From contig NZ_JAQWXX010000133.1 in assembly GCF_029254265.1 (NCBI RefSeq), positions 1-49,907 on the forward strand: DNA of 49,907 nucleotides. Reading direction: 5' to 3'. The first letter of the stretch is position 1. The number at the start of each line of letters is the position of its first letter. This stretch comes from Algoriphagus sp. GTDB lineage: Bacteria > Bacteroidota > Bacteroidia > Cytophagales > Cyclobacteriaceae. Below, piece by piece: positions 15,906-25,309 of the stretch. Made by a program: the position numbers and the translations under genes. Under the pieces are notes generated by a model. The model did not search any database, was not told where the DNA came from, and worked only from the letters and a program-made list of their open reading frames with translations.

Positions 15906-18725
15906 ATGCCTAAAGACAGTAGCATCAAGCACGTTCTCCTCATTGGTTCTGGTCCCATCGTCATCGGTCAAGCTTGCGAATTCGATTATTCCGGTTCTCA
16001 AGCAGCTCGCTCCCTTCGCGAAGAAGGGATTAAAGTCACGCTGATAAATTCCAATCCCGCGACGATAATGACTGATCCTGTGACGGCAGACAATGTGTAT
16101 TTGCTCCCGCTGGAAAAGAAATCAATCATTAAAATCTTGACTGAGCATCCCGATATCGATGCGGTGCTTCCTACTATGGGAGGTCAGACTGCCTTGAATC
16201 TTGCGATTGATTGCGACAAAGCTGGAATTTGGAAAAAATTCAATACTCACATGATCGGAGTAGATATCGATGCGATTGATACTGCCGAGAACCGGGAAAA
16301 ATTCAAAGCATTGATGGAAAAGATCGGTGTTGGAGTTTGTAAAGGAGCAACTGCAACATCCTTCCTTCAGGGTAAAGAAATTGCTCAGGAGATTGGTTTC
16401 CCGCTTATCATCAGAGCTTCCTATACCCTTGGAGGTGCAGGCGGTGCTTTTGTAGAAAAAGAAGAAGATTTTGAAAGATTGTTGGTCGCAGGTCTTCAGG
16501 CTTCACCAGTTCATGAAGTGCTTATCGAGCAAAGTATCATGGGTTGGAAAGAGTATGAGCTTGAGGTCATGCGTGACAACATCGGTAACATGATCGTGAT
16601 CTGTTCCATAGAGAACTTTGATCCAATGGGTGTACACACGGGAGACTCTATCACGGTGGCGCCAGCGATGACTTTACCGGACACTACTTACCAACGGATG
16701 CGAAACTATGCGATCACAATGATGAATAGCATCGGGAATTTCGCAGGTGGATGTAATGTGCAATTTGCTGTAAGTCATGATAACTCCGAGATCATCGGAA
16801 TCGAGATCAACCCACGAGTTTCCAGGTCTTCGGCTTTAGCATCTAAAGCAACTGGATATCCAATCGCTAAAGTGGCTGCTAAACTAGCCATTGGCTACAA
16901 CTTGGATGAATTGAAAAATTCAATAACAGGAACAACCTCAGCATTTTTTGAGCCTTCGATTGACTATGTGATCGTAAAAATCCCACGTTGGAACTTTGAC
17001 AAATTCAAAGGATCTGATAGACGTTTAGGACTTTCCATGAAAGCAGTTGGGGAAGTGATGGGAATTGGAAGAAATTTCCAAGAGGCACTTCAAAAAGCTT
17101 GTCAATCGCTTGAAATCAAACGAAACGGACTAGGTGCTGACGGAAAAGAACTGAGAGATCAGGATAAGATTCTTTATTCCCTAGCCAATCCAAGCTGGAA
17201 TAGATTATTCCATGTCTATGATGCTTTCAAGCTTGGGATCTCATTCCGAACCATCCACGAGCTAACGCAAATTGATAAATGGTTCCTGAAGCAAATTGAA
17301 GAATTGATTCATCTGGAAGGCGAGATAGAAAAGTATGATTTGGACTCTATACCTGTAGAGTTGATGGATCTGGCAAAGAGAAAAGGATATGCCGATCGTC
17401 AAATCGCTCATTTGTTGGATTGCTTAGAAAGCGAAGTCTTTGACAAGCGATACAAGGAGATGGGCATTAAAAGAGTTTATAAATTAGTGGATACCTGCGC
17501 AGCAGAATTCGAGGCACAGACTCCATATTATTATTCCTCCTTTGGAGAGGAGAATGAATCTGTAAGATCAGATCGCAAAAAAGTAGTAGTCTTAGGTTCA
17601 GGTCCGAATCGAGTAGGTCAAGGAATTGAGTTCGATTACTCCTGCGTCCATGGAGTATTAGCAGCAAAAGAATGCGGCTATGAGACCATCATGATCAATT
17701 GTAACCCGGAGACAGTTTCTACAGATTTTGATATTGCCGATAAGCTTTACTTTGAGCCTGTATTCTGGGAGCATATTTATGAGATTATTTTGCACGAGAA
17801 TCCACTTGGAGTAATCGTGCAGTTGGGAGGTCAGACTGCATTGAAATTGGCCGAAAAGCTGGAGAAGTACGGAATCAAGATCATCGGAACAAGTTTTGAA
17901 GCGCTTGATTTGGCAGAAGATAGAGGAAGATTCTCTACCTTATTGAAAGACCTAGATGTTCCATATCCTGAATTTGGTACGATTCACAATACGGACGAAG
18001 CGTTGGAGCTTTGCAAAACGATTGGATTCCCACTTTTGGTAAGACCTTCCTATGTATTGGGTGGTCAGGGGATGAAGATTGTGATCAACGAGAAAGAACT
18101 TGAGCAGCATGTAGTGAATGTGCTTCGGGATATTCCGAATAATGAAATCTTACTGGATCACTTCTTGGAAGGGGCAATTGAAGCGGAAGCAGATGCGATT
18201 TGTGATGGAGAAAATGTTTACATCATCGGAATTATGCAGCATATCGAGCCTGCGGGAATTCACTCAGGAGACTCTTATGCGGTCCTTCCTCCATATAATT
18301 TGGGAGATTTGGTGATTCGTCAGATCGAGACTTATACCCATAAGATCGCCTTGGCTTTGAAGACAGTCGGATTGATCAATATCCAATTTGCGATCAAAAA
18401 TGATAAGGTCTACATCATTGAAGCTAATCCAAGAGCCTCCCGAACAGTGCCGTTCATCTGCAAAGCATATCGGGAACCTTACGTCAACTATGCCGTAAAG
18501 GTGATGTTGGGTGAGAAAAAAGTGACAGACTTTGAATTCAAACCGTACAAGAAGGGTTATGCTATCAAAGAACCTGTCTTCTCCTTCCATAAATTCCCGA
18601 ATGTCAATAAGGAACTAGGGCCTGAAATGAAGTCAACAGGAGAAGCGATTTACTTCATTGATGATTTGATGGATGATTACTTCTTGAAAATATACTCAGA
18701 GAGAAACCTTTATTTGAGTAGATAA
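15906..18725 (+). CDS. carB: Carbamoyl-phosphate synthase large subunit (short form)
   Basis: A 939-residue enzyme with the usual duplicated halves, each with an ATP-grasp domain. The first holds GSGPIVIGQACEFDYSG and GGQTALN; the second holds GSGPNRVGQGIEFDYS and a second GGQTALK. With CarA it makes carbamoyl phosphate from glutamine-derived ammonia, bicarbonate and two ATP for pyrimidine and arginine synthesis. The protein ends shortly after GEAIYFIDDL, so the C-terminal MGS-like allosteric domain (about 130 residues in E. coli) is absent. The stop is clean and the next gene follows in 25 bases, so this is not a frameshift. carA is not in the window. Confidence 0.95.
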   Translation: MPKDSSIKHVLLIGSGPIVIGQACEFDYSGSQAARSLREEGIKVTLINSNPATIMTDPVTADNVYLLPLEKKSIIKILTEHPDIDAVLPTMGGQTALNLAIDCDKAGIWKKFNTHMIGVDIDAIDTAENREKFKALMEKIGVGVCKGATATSFLQGKEIAQEIGFPLIIRASYTLGGAGGAFVEKEEDFERLLVAGLQASPVHEVLIEQSIMGWKEYELEVMRDNIGNMIVICSIENFDPMGVHTGDSITVAPAMTLPDTTYQRMRNYAITMMNSIGNFAGGCNVQFAVSHDNSEIIGIEINPRVSRSSALASKATGYPIAKVAAKLAIGYNLDELKNSITGTTSAFFEPSIDYVIVKIPRWNFDKFKGSDRRLGLSMKAVGEVMGIGRNFQEALQKACQSLEIKRNGLGADGKELRDQDKILYSLANPSWNRLFHVYDAFKLGISFRTIHELTQIDKWFLKQIEELIHLEGEIEKYDLDSIPVELMDLAKRKGYADRQIAHLLDCLESEVFDKRYKEMGIKRVYKLVDTCAAEFEAQTPYYYSSFGEENESVRSDRKKVVVLGSGPNRVGQGIEFDYSCVHGVLAAKECGYETIMINCNPETVSTDFDIADKLYFEPVFWEHIYEIILHENPLGVIVQLGGQTALKLAEKLEKYGIKIIGTSFEALDLAEDRGRFSTLLKDLDVPYPEFGTIHNTDEALELCKTIGFPLLVRPSYVLGGQGMKIVINEKELEQHVVNVLRDIPNNEILLDHFLEGAIEAEADAICDGENVYIIGIMQHIEPAGIHSGDSYAVLPPYNLGDLVIRQIETYTHKIALALKTVGLINIQFAIKNDKVYIIEANPRASRTVPFICKAYREPYVNYAVKVMLGEKKVTDFEFKPYKKGYAIKEPVFSFHKFPNVNKELGPEMKSTGEAIYFIDDLMDDYFLKIYSERNLYLSR

Positions 18726-18750
18726 ATTGAAAAGCTAAAAAGATAAAACC

Positions 18751-19008
18751 TTGTTAAAGTTTTTAATCATATTTCTAGGAGTGGGTTGGCTTTTGGGCCA
18801 ACTCATTCGCTATTTCTTGCGGACTAAACTGGCAAAATTTGCGCAGCAGGTGAACGAGGCGCAAAAAGAACAAATGCGTGCGCATCAACAAAATGCCAGA
18901 AGTAAAGATGGAGTTCATGTGGATTTCATCCCCAAGGAGCATCAACAGAAGCGCAATAAAGATATCGAAGGCGGAGAATATGTCGATTATGAAGAAGTGA
19001 AGGAGTAA
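18751..19008 (+). CDS. DUF4834 family membrane protein
   Basis: An 85-residue protein with a TTG start (18751), one N-terminal membrane helix (about residues 2-24: LIIFLGVGWLLGQLIRYFL) and a charged, probably cytoplasmic tail ending IEGGEYVDYEEVKE. This is the layout of DUF4834, a Bacteroidota family of unknown role. It lies 25 bases after carB and probably shares its transcript. The tail is highly polar with a short coiled-coil-like stretch around residues 30-45. The stop codon sits in the loop of the terminator hairpin. Confidence 0.8.
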   Translation: MLKFLIIFLGVGWLLGQLIRYFLRTKLAKFAQQVNEAQKEQMRAHQQNARSKDGVHVDFIPKEHQQKRNKDIEGGEYVDYEEVKE

Positions 19009-19024
19009 ATCCTTCACTTTTTTT
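18995..19024 (+). terminator. Rho-independent terminator overlapping the DUF4834 stop
   Basis: A perfect ten-base stem (AAGTGAAGGA / TCCTTCACTT) with a five-base loop GTAAA is followed by a T-rich tail. It ends the carB-DUF4834 transcript; the stop codon lies in the loop. Confidence 0.8.
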
Positions 19025-19046
19025 CTTTAAAAAAGACGGATAGTTT

Positions 19047-20231
19047 TTAAACGAGCCTACACCAAAAAACCTTAAAACCACTAGCTGTTTTTGTCCCGAT
19101 TAAAAAATCATCTCCTCCATCCTTTAGTCCAAATTTCTTTTTGAAAGCATCTGATCCGGAAGCATAGTTTCGGGTAATTACATTGACTTTACCACTTGGA
19201 AATCGTTTTTTCAGTTCATTCTTTTTTGGATTGATTTCCTCCAAAATCTCAAAAATTCGACCTGGGATATCTGGATTCACTTCATTCGAAGTGTAGAGGT
19301 GAGTATTCGCATCCAGCTTTTTTAACCCAAAACGAATTCCAAATGTCTTGAAAGCTCCTGCTTTTAGGATCGCCGAATAAGGCTCAATCAAATACTTTCC
19401 CGCTTCTCCAAAACTAGCTTGAGCATTCACTTCCTCATTAGACGAAAAAGAAAAGGATGATTTGTCTCTTCCAAGATCTATTGCTTCAATTTCGGGCGGG
19501 TTTTCAATACCGTTTTTATTCCAAATCAGCAAAAGCTCTTTCACTTCATTCTTTACAGAAACTATTTTCACTTTTTGGATTTCTGGAAGCTCTTCCAAGG
19601 CTTGGGAAATATCTAGCATGGGAGAGAGTTTGAGCAGAATGGAATTGGCTTTGCTTTTCATCAGCTCCCAAGTAGCAACTACGTTGGGTTGGCAATCTGC
19701 AAGTTTGTAAAGTTTTTGATTTGAATCGCCTCTTCTTGCGGGATCACCATAGATCAGGTCAAAATGCTTTTCTGATTTGGCTAAAAAATCCAATCCATCA
19801 CCAATTACGAGTTGAAATTTGTCTGGTGTTAAAGTCTCCAAATTATGAAAAGCAATTTTCGCAAGCTCTTCCTGCTGCTCGCAGTAAATAGCTTTTTCAA
19901 AACCTTTGCTCAAGTGAAAACTGTCCACCCCAAACCCGCCGGTAAGATCGATCAAAAGTTGCCCTGATTGTCCATTTGATTTGAATTTGGCTGTTTCTTC
20001 CGAACTGCTTTGCTCCAGTGAAACACTTGCAGGAAAAATTAAATCAGGGTTTGAGGTCCAAGAGGGGAGTTTTTTCTTTGCTTTTTGTCGGGCAGCGATT
20101 TGCTGCACTGCAGCTTTCAGATCAAAATCAGTTTTGCCCTGATATTTAAAAAGTAAAAGTGCAGGATCTTCATTCAGATGATCCTGCACAAATTGTTTAA
20201 AGTCAGCCCGATGATATTGGCTCAACTCCAT
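19047..20231 (-). CDS. THUMP-like SAM-dependent methyltransferase
   Basis: A 394-residue class I methyltransferase-fold protein. The SAM site is LLIDLTGGFGVDSFHLS (about residues 90-106), with DLIYGDPARRGDSN (about 160) as motif IV. A ferredoxin-like/THUMP-like C-terminal region (about 305-390, IPGRIFEILEEINPK...) resembles the Bacteroidota PG_1098/THUMP-like family, suggesting an RNA substrate that is not identified. It starts one base after the asd stop and is almost certainly co-transcribed. An rRNA or tRNA base modification is an inference. Confidence 0.8.
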   Translation of the reverse strand: MELSQYHRADFKQFVQDHLNEDPALLLFKYQGKTDFDLKAAVQQIAARQKAKKKLPSWTSNPDLIFPASVSLEQSSSEETAKFKSNGQSGQLLIDLTGGFGVDSFHLSKGFEKAIYCEQQEELAKIAFHNLETLTPDKFQLVIGDGLDFLAKSEKHFDLIYGDPARRGDSNQKLYKLADCQPNVVATWELMKSKANSILLKLSPMLDISQALEELPEIQKVKIVSVKNEVKELLLIWNKNGIENPPEIEAIDLGRDKSSFSFSSNEEVNAQASFGEAGKYLIEPYSAILKAGAFKTFGIRFGLKKLDANTHLYTSNEVNPDIPGRIFEILEEINPKKNELKKRFPSGKVNVITRNYASGSDAFKKKFGLKDGGDDFLIGTKTASGFKVFWCRLV

Positions 20232-21221
20232 TTAGACTAGTTTATTTTCAAGCGCATATTCTGCGATTTGGACAGCATTAGTTGCAGCACCTTTTCGAAG
20301 ATTATCTGCAACGATCCACATGTTAATTGTATTAGGTTGAGATTCGTCTCTTCGAAGTCTACCCACAAACACCTCGTCCTTCTTATGTGCAGTGATCGGC
20401 ATTGGGTAAATGAAGTTGGCTGGATCATCCTGTACGATTATACCAGGAGCTTTTGATAGCAGTTCACGAACTTCAGCCATATCAAAGTCTTCCTTAAATT
20501 CGACATTCACCGCTTCAGAGTGACCCCCCATGGTTGGAATTCGAACTGTGGTAGCAGTCACTTTGATTGAATCGTCGGAGAAAATCTTCTTGGTCTCATT
20601 GATCATCTTCATTTCCTCTTTAGTGTAGCCATTTGGTTGGAATACATCAATGTGAGGAAGAACATTCATATCGATCTTATGTGGATAGACCATCTCTGGG
20701 GTAGTACCAGCTCGCTCAGCCATCATCTGATCTACAGCTGCCTTCCCAGTGCCCGTCACGGACTGATAGGTGGATACCACAATCCGTTTGATGCCGTAGC
20801 GCTGACGCAAAGGTTCAAGAGCCAAGACCATTTGGATCGTGGAGCAGTTTGGATTTGCTATGATTTTATCCTCCTTCGAAATCTCTTTGGCATTAATCTC
20901 TGGTACTACCAATTTCTTGGTAGGGTCCATTCTCCAAGCAGAAGAGTTGTCTATGACCAGGGTGCCCACCTCAGCAAATTTTGGTGCCCATTCCAAAGAG
21001 GTGTTTCCACCGGCAGAGAAGATTGCAATCTCAGGTTTCAAGGATACTGCTTCTGCTAAGCCAATAACTGTATAGTCTTTGTCTTTATAAGCTATTTTTT
21101 TACCCACTGATCGCTCACTGGCGACAAGTAAAAGTTCGTCAAAAGGGAAATTGTGCTCATCGAGCACTTCAAGGATTTCGGATCCTACCAAGCCGGTAGC
21201 TCCTACCACTGCTAATTTCAT
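20232..21221 (-). CDS. asd: Aspartate-semialdehyde dehydrogenase
   Basis: A 329-residue NADPH-dependent enzyme converting aspartyl phosphate to aspartate semialdehyde, the branch point to lysine/diaminopimelate, methionine and threonine. The nucleotide loop is GATGLVGSE (about residues 7-15). The active-site cysteine is Cys126 in NPNCSTIQ, and RIPTMGGHSEA near residue 230 carries the catalytic histidine. Length and motifs are normal. It is the first gene of a two-gene minus-strand operon with the THUMP-like methyltransferase. The roughly 180-base gap to the divergent lamin-tail gene holds its promoter. Confidence 0.95.
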   Translation of the reverse strand: MKLAVVGATGLVGSEILEVLDEHNFPFDELLLVASERSVGKKIAYKDKDYTVIGLAEAVSLKPEIAIFSAGGNTSLEWAPKFAEVGTLVIDNSSAWRMDPTKKLVVPEINAKEISKEDKIIANPNCSTIQMVLALEPLRQRYGIKRIVVSTYQSVTGTGKAAVDQMMAERAGTTPEMVYPHKIDMNVLPHIDVFQPNGYTKEEMKMINETKKIFSDDSIKVTATTVRIPTMGGHSEAVNVEFKEDFDMAEVRELLSKAPGIIVQDDPANFIYPMPITAHKKDEVFVGRLRRDESQPNTINMWIVADNLRKGAATNAVQIAEYALENKLV

Positions 21222-21399
21222 CGAAAGGGTCGTAATAGGTTGTTAAAATTCAAGGTGTAAAAGTAAGTACTATGCGGTCATTTTCAGGTTAATCCTAATA
21301 AATATTGATTCATTTAGATAGAAAAAAAAACTGGGGAAGTCTCTTACTTATTTCAAACTGATTTAGTAGATTAGTTCAAATTTTTATACTAATTCCTTT

Positions 21400-23910
21400 A
21401 TGATCAATTTTTTAACATTGGTGTTAATCCAATTTCTTCCCCTTCTTCTAATCAATGAAGACCAAAATGGAAATCAAAAACAAGATTTTGAGGAAGAGTT
21501 TGTTATTGTAAATGCCCCGATGGAGTTTCTCCCAGGGTGGACAGCAAATGAATTGAGAGCAACTTCGTCAAGAATATTCCAAACTAACCTAGGAAGAAAT
21601 AACTCCAAAGCCATAGCAGTTCAGCCCATTTCAACTTTTAATGGGGAACTTACCATCAGCCTTTTAAATGAAGATTTTGAAGATCCAATAGTTGAGTTTT
21701 GGGCGAGATCAATTCAAAATGGAACAGGAACCAGATCAGCTGAAGTTTACATTTCATGGAAAAATGACTCTCAATCATCTTTTTCACAGCCCACTTTACT
21801 TGGGAGTAAACAAGAGTTTGAAAATCAAAATCAAGATTTCAGGAAATTTCAAATTGAACTCCCGGATTTTCTAAAGACAATAAGAGAAATAACCTTTAAA
21901 ATAGAGGTTCGGTACGGGGCTGGAACAGGGAGTGCTGCCCGATGGATAATGGACGATTTTGAATTTGGGGATTTTGAGGTTGATTTGAAATCGCCTGCTT
22001 TAACCCAAATCAGAGGATTTGACTCCAATCAACTTGAACTTACTTTCGATGAAGCATTGGATCCGGTCTTTCCGCTTTTTCAAGTAAACTATGATTTGGA
22101 GGGAATCGAACCAGAATCAGTAATTCTAAAGAATGATACATTGGTTTATTTGTTATTTGATCAGGATTTGGTTCAAGGCAAAGATTATATTCTTCAAATG
22201 AAACAGATTCCTGATCTGAGCGGTAATTTTCTTAGCGACACCTTGGTCAATTTTACTTTTTATGACCCTACCGATATTCCCGCAAAAGGATTGGTAATCA
22301 ATGAAATTATGCCTGCTCCAAGAGCAGATTTGGACTTGCCCAATGTAGAATATGTAGAGCTTTTTCATGCGGGTGATTTTCCATTTAGATTGAAAAATGT
22401 TATTTGGGCAAATTCACGAACTCAGGTGAAATTGGATGAATTTTGGATATTACCTGGAGAGTTTCTCATTCTTGTTCCTCAAAATCAAGCAATAGTATTT
22501 GAGCCTTATGGGAAAGTTCTGGAAGTGGCAAGCTGGCCTACTTTGCTAAATTCTGGGGATCGATTGAGGATTGAAACTGATAAGGGCGAAAAGATTGACG
22601 AGTTGACTTATGCTACTGCAAATTGGGGAGGGACTGAGTTTGCAAATGGAGGATACAGTCTTGAAGTAAGTAATCCTTTCTATGCTTGTGAGCAATCTGA
22701 ATTTCTTATTCCCTCTAAAGATCTGCTGAGAGGAACTCCCGGAAAGATTAATTCCAACTTTGATCTCACTTCTGATTCTGAATTTCCACGATTGGAGGAG
22801 GGATATTTCATAAATTCGACAATGATCAACTTGAGGTTTTCAGAGCCGATCATTCCCAATGCATCTAGCTTAAATTTTTCCTTTTCGCCAGATCTTCAAT
22901 TGGACTCAGTTAAATTTTTAGACTCACGATCCATTCAATTGATCCTAAAGTCCGAAGCTAGATCGAATCAAGTTTATCAGCTTGAAATAAATGGAATCAG
23001 CGATTGTAGTGGAAATAAATCCCCTAATTCTGATCCTTTTGAGTTGATATTACCGATTCCTGCAAAAAAAGGAGATTTAATCATCAATGAACTTTTATTT
23101 AACCCTAAAACAGGAAGTCCAAAATTTGTGGAATTGTATAATCGGACAGATTCGTATTTGGAAATCGGAGACTGGAAATTAGCGAATCTAAATGAATTAG
23201 GTGAGGTAGATCAAATCAGAAGGCTTGCTGAAAACCGGCTTCAGATCCCTCCAAAGAGCTTTTTATCAATCACTACGAATATTGACCGATTAAAACTGGA
23301 CTATCCGCTGGCCTCTTCAGGAGCCTTCCATTTGCTTAGTACGTTACCAAGCTATCCTATTTCTGGTGGGAACGTGGTTTTGCTGGATTCTGAGGAAAGC
23401 GTGGCGGAAATATTTTCTTATAATGAAGATCTACACCATCCGCTTTTGAGAGACCCTAAAGGTGTTTCTTTAGAGCGGATTTCCTCAGAAAGCCCGATTT
23501 CCAATCCTTCCAATTGGCATTCTGCTTCAGGAATAGCTGGGTATGCTACTCCGGGAATGAAAAATTCCCAACTCATTTCAAATGAATTTGACGGAGAAAT
23601 TCTGCAGATCGAACCCAAAGTATTTGATCCGGAAGGTAGCAATGGCAATACTTTCACCAGTATCCGATATGAACTCGATCAAAGTGGTTGGATTGGAAAC
23701 TTTCGGATATATACTACTTCCGGTCAATTAATCCAGGTTTTAGCTCAAAATGAATTATTGGGTGTAAATGGTCTTTTCACATGGACGGGAACTGATACTC
23801 AAGGAAGAATAGTAAGGCCCGGTTATTATATTTTGTTGGTTGAACTTTACGATATACAGGGGAATATTAAGGTCATAAAAGAGACCATTGCAATTGCGAC
23901 ATCTTTTTAA
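21400..23910 (+). CDS. Lamin-tail-domain surface protein with C-terminal FlgD-like domain
   Basis: An 836-residue exported protein. The N-terminus FLTLVLIQFLPLLLI looks like a signal helix. Two lamin-tail domains are visible: one starting GLVINEIMPAPRAD (about residue 300) with VEYVELFHAG, and one starting DLIINELLFNP (about 560) with KFVELYNRT. Ig-like/SbsA-type strand regions lie between them (LTFDEALDPVF; LRFSEPIIPN). The end, GTDTQGRIVRPGYYILLVEL, resembles the FlgD Ig-like tail seen in Bacteroidota surface proteins. The function is unknown; adhesion or calcium-dependent surface assembly would be a guess. No enzyme motif is seen. It is monocistronic. Confidence 0.8.
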   Translation: MINFLTLVLIQFLPLLLINEDQNGNQKQDFEEEFVIVNAPMEFLPGWTANELRATSSRIFQTNLGRNNSKAIAVQPISTFNGELTISLLNEDFEDPIVEFWARSIQNGTGTRSAEVYISWKNDSQSSFSQPTLLGSKQEFENQNQDFRKFQIELPDFLKTIREITFKIEVRYGAGTGSAARWIMDDFEFGDFEVDLKSPALTQIRGFDSNQLELTFDEALDPVFPLFQVNYDLEGIEPESVILKNDTLVYLLFDQDLVQGKDYILQMKQIPDLSGNFLSDTLVNFTFYDPTDIPAKGLVINEIMPAPRADLDLPNVEYVELFHAGDFPFRLKNVIWANSRTQVKLDEFWILPGEFLILVPQNQAIVFEPYGKVLEVASWPTLLNSGDRLRIETDKGEKIDELTYATANWGGTEFANGGYSLEVSNPFYACEQSEFLIPSKDLLRGTPGKINSNFDLTSDSEFPRLEEGYFINSTMINLRFSEPIIPNASSLNFSFSPDLQLDSVKFLDSRSIQLILKSEARSNQVYQLEINGISDCSGNKSPNSDPFELILPIPAKKGDLIINELLFNPKTGSPKFVELYNRTDSYLEIGDWKLANLNELGEVDQIRRLAENRLQIPPKSFLSITTNIDRLKLDYPLASSGAFHLLSTLPSYPISGGNVVLLDSEESVAEIFSYNEDLHHPLLRDPKGVSLERISSESPISNPSNWHSASGIAGYATPGMKNSQLISNEFDGEILQIEPKVFDPEGSNGNTFTSIRYELDQSGWIGNFRIYTTSGQLIQVLAQNELLGVNGLFTWTGTDTQGRIVRPGYYILLVELYDIQGNIKVIKETIAIATSF

Positions 23911-23979
23911 AAAAATTAAAAAAGTCTTTCTGTTTTCGAAATATTTTTATTAAGTTAATTTCCGAATTAACATACACCC

Positions 23980-24150
23980 ATGGAAAAAGACCTGATTAAT
24001 CAATCCCTTCACACTATTTGCCTTCAAAATGGCAAATCCCTTGATGACGCAAGCCAGTATCTGAAGATGAAATACAGAATGGATGTGGAAAACCTAGTCC
24101 TAGAAAAGCGTCTAAACAAAATTTTAAATGATGAAAAAGCCGTTGCATAA
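23980..24150 (+). CDS. Small hypothetical protein, 56 residues
   Basis: An ATG-initiated ORF with clean codon use encodes MEKDLINQSLHTICLQNGKS, then LDDASQYLKMKYRMDVENLV and a basic-acidic helical end (EKRLNKILNDEKAVA). It lies in the 451-base gap between the lamin-tail and dksA-like genes, 69 bases after the former. It is predicted all-helical and hydrophilic, with no signal peptide, and I do not recognise the family. A short CGTT/AACG hairpin and ten T residues overlap its stop, which supports it as a real short transcript unit. Confidence 0.55.
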   Translation: MEKDLINQSLHTICLQNGKSLDDASQYLKMKYRMDVENLVLEKRLNKILNDEKAVA

Positions 24151-24162
24151 CGTTTTTTTTTT
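24141..24162 (+). terminator. Weak intrinsic terminator at the end of the 56-residue ORF
   Basis: CGTT-GCAT-AACG forms a four-base stem followed by ten T residues. The stem is short for a strong terminator, but the T-run and its position at the ORF stop support it. Confidence 0.35.
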
Positions 24163-24361
24163 GGGGTTAATTTCAAAATTATCTGATAATTAGGTTATTA
24201 GAATTTTTCTGCCTCCCGATTTAAAAATTTAAAGTCTTATTTAACTTTATTTTTATCGAGTAGAGAATTTTTATTTTTTGCAAATCCAAGGTCTAAATGT
24301 ATTTTAGAGGTATCTATCAGAGTTGGTAGTCGATAATAATATTCATCAAAACTAGTTTGCT
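24163..24361. other. AT-rich gap upstream of the DksA-like gene
   Basis: About 200 bases with no ORF or hairpin of note. Presumably it holds the promoter of the dksA-like/scpB pair. I see no exact TAnnTTTG match at a useful distance; TAGTTTG at 24353-24359 has one base too few. Confidence 0.3.
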
Positions 24362-24745
24362 ATGAGTCAAGGAGAAAAAACAGCGTATTCTCAGGAGGAA
24401 TTGAAAGAATTTGAAGAGATCATCCTCAGTAAACTTGCTAGTGCAAAAGAAGAGTTACATATATTAAAAGAATCTTTGAGCAAGAAAAATGACAGTGGTA
24501 CGGACTTTACTGCTTCCACATCTAAGCTGCTAGAAGATGGAGCGGATACTTTAGAGCGAGAGAGCCAAAATCAACTTGCTGCAAGACAACAAAAATTCAT
24601 CATTAATCTTGAGAATGCATTGATTCGTATCAAAAATGGTACTTATGGGGTGTGTGTCGATACTGGTAAGTTGATCTATAAAGAGCGACTAAAGGCAGTA
24701 CCACATACAATGCATTCCATCGAAGCTAAGCTGGCAAAGCAGTAA
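24362..24745 (+). CDS. TraR/DksA-like transcription regulator
   Basis: A 127-residue DksA/TraR family protein: a long N-terminal coiled coil (about residues 10-65), then RIKNGTYGVCVDTGKLIYKERLKAVP, the family signature at the zinc-finger position. Only one cysteine (YGVC) remains of the usual four, so it probably does not bind zinc, a form I associate with Bacteroidota. DksA-like proteins enter the RNA polymerase secondary channel and adjust initiation, often with ppGpp. It is followed four bases later by scpB. Confidence 0.85.
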   Translation: MSQGEKTAYSQEELKEFEEIILSKLASAKEELHILKESLSKKNDSGTDFTASTSKLLEDGADTLERESQNQLAARQQKFIINLENALIRIKNGTYGVCVDTGKLIYKERLKAVPHTMHSIEAKLAKQ

Positions 24746-24748
24746 GTT

Positions 24749-25309
24749 TTGGACTTTTTGCATCGCCATATTGAAGCATTAATCTTTTGTTCACCTGTAC
24801 CACTTCCTCAGGCGGAAATTTTAAAATGCCTCAATGAGATGTTTGAAGCGGAGGTGCCAAAAGAAGATGTTGCTGATGCAATTAAGGATTTGAGAGAGAA
24901 ATATAAGTCTGAAGATTTTTCTTTTCAACTTGATTTTCTAGGTGGAGGCTATCAATTTTTGACCAAACCTGCCTACCAAACTTCAATTAGTATTCTTTTG
25001 CGGCAGCAGTCTCAAAAGAGATTGTCTACTGCTCAGCTGGAAACCCTGTCGATTATTGCCTACAAACAACCGATCACAAAAGGTGAAATCGAACAGATCC
25101 GAGGAGTTAACAGTGACTATTCTGTCCAAAAATTATTGGAAAAAGAGTTAATAGAAATCCAAGGTAAGTCTGAAGGAGTAGGAAGGCCATTGATTTATGG
25201 TACCTCAGGGAAGTTTATGGAGTATTTTGGGATCAATACTATCAGTGATCTTCCGCAGCCGAAGGATTTTTCTCAGCCTGAAAATCAAATCGGAGAGCAG
25301 AGAGATTAA
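24749..25309 (+). CDS. scpB: Segregation and condensation protein B
   Basis: A 186-residue ScpB homologue, with two winged-helix domains (about residues 1-85 and 90-165) that bridge ScpA to the SMC head ATPase. The conserved LSTAQLETLSIIAYKQPITKG and EIEQIRGVNSDYSVQKLLEK are both present. It starts with TTG at 24749, giving MDFLHRHIEALIFCS, which is the family N-terminus; a later ATG would cut the first helix. scpA is not nearby. The downstream sprT gene is convergent, with its stop one base after this gene's stop. Confidence 0.9.
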   Translation: MDFLHRHIEALIFCSPVPLPQAEILKCLNEMFEAEVPKEDVADAIKDLREKYKSEDFSFQLDFLGGGYQFLTKPAYQTSISILLRQQSQKRLSTAQLETLSIIAYKQPITKGEIEQIRGVNSDYSVQKLLEKELIEIQGKSEGVGRPLIYGTSGKFMEYFGINTISDLPQPKDFSQPENQIGEQRD

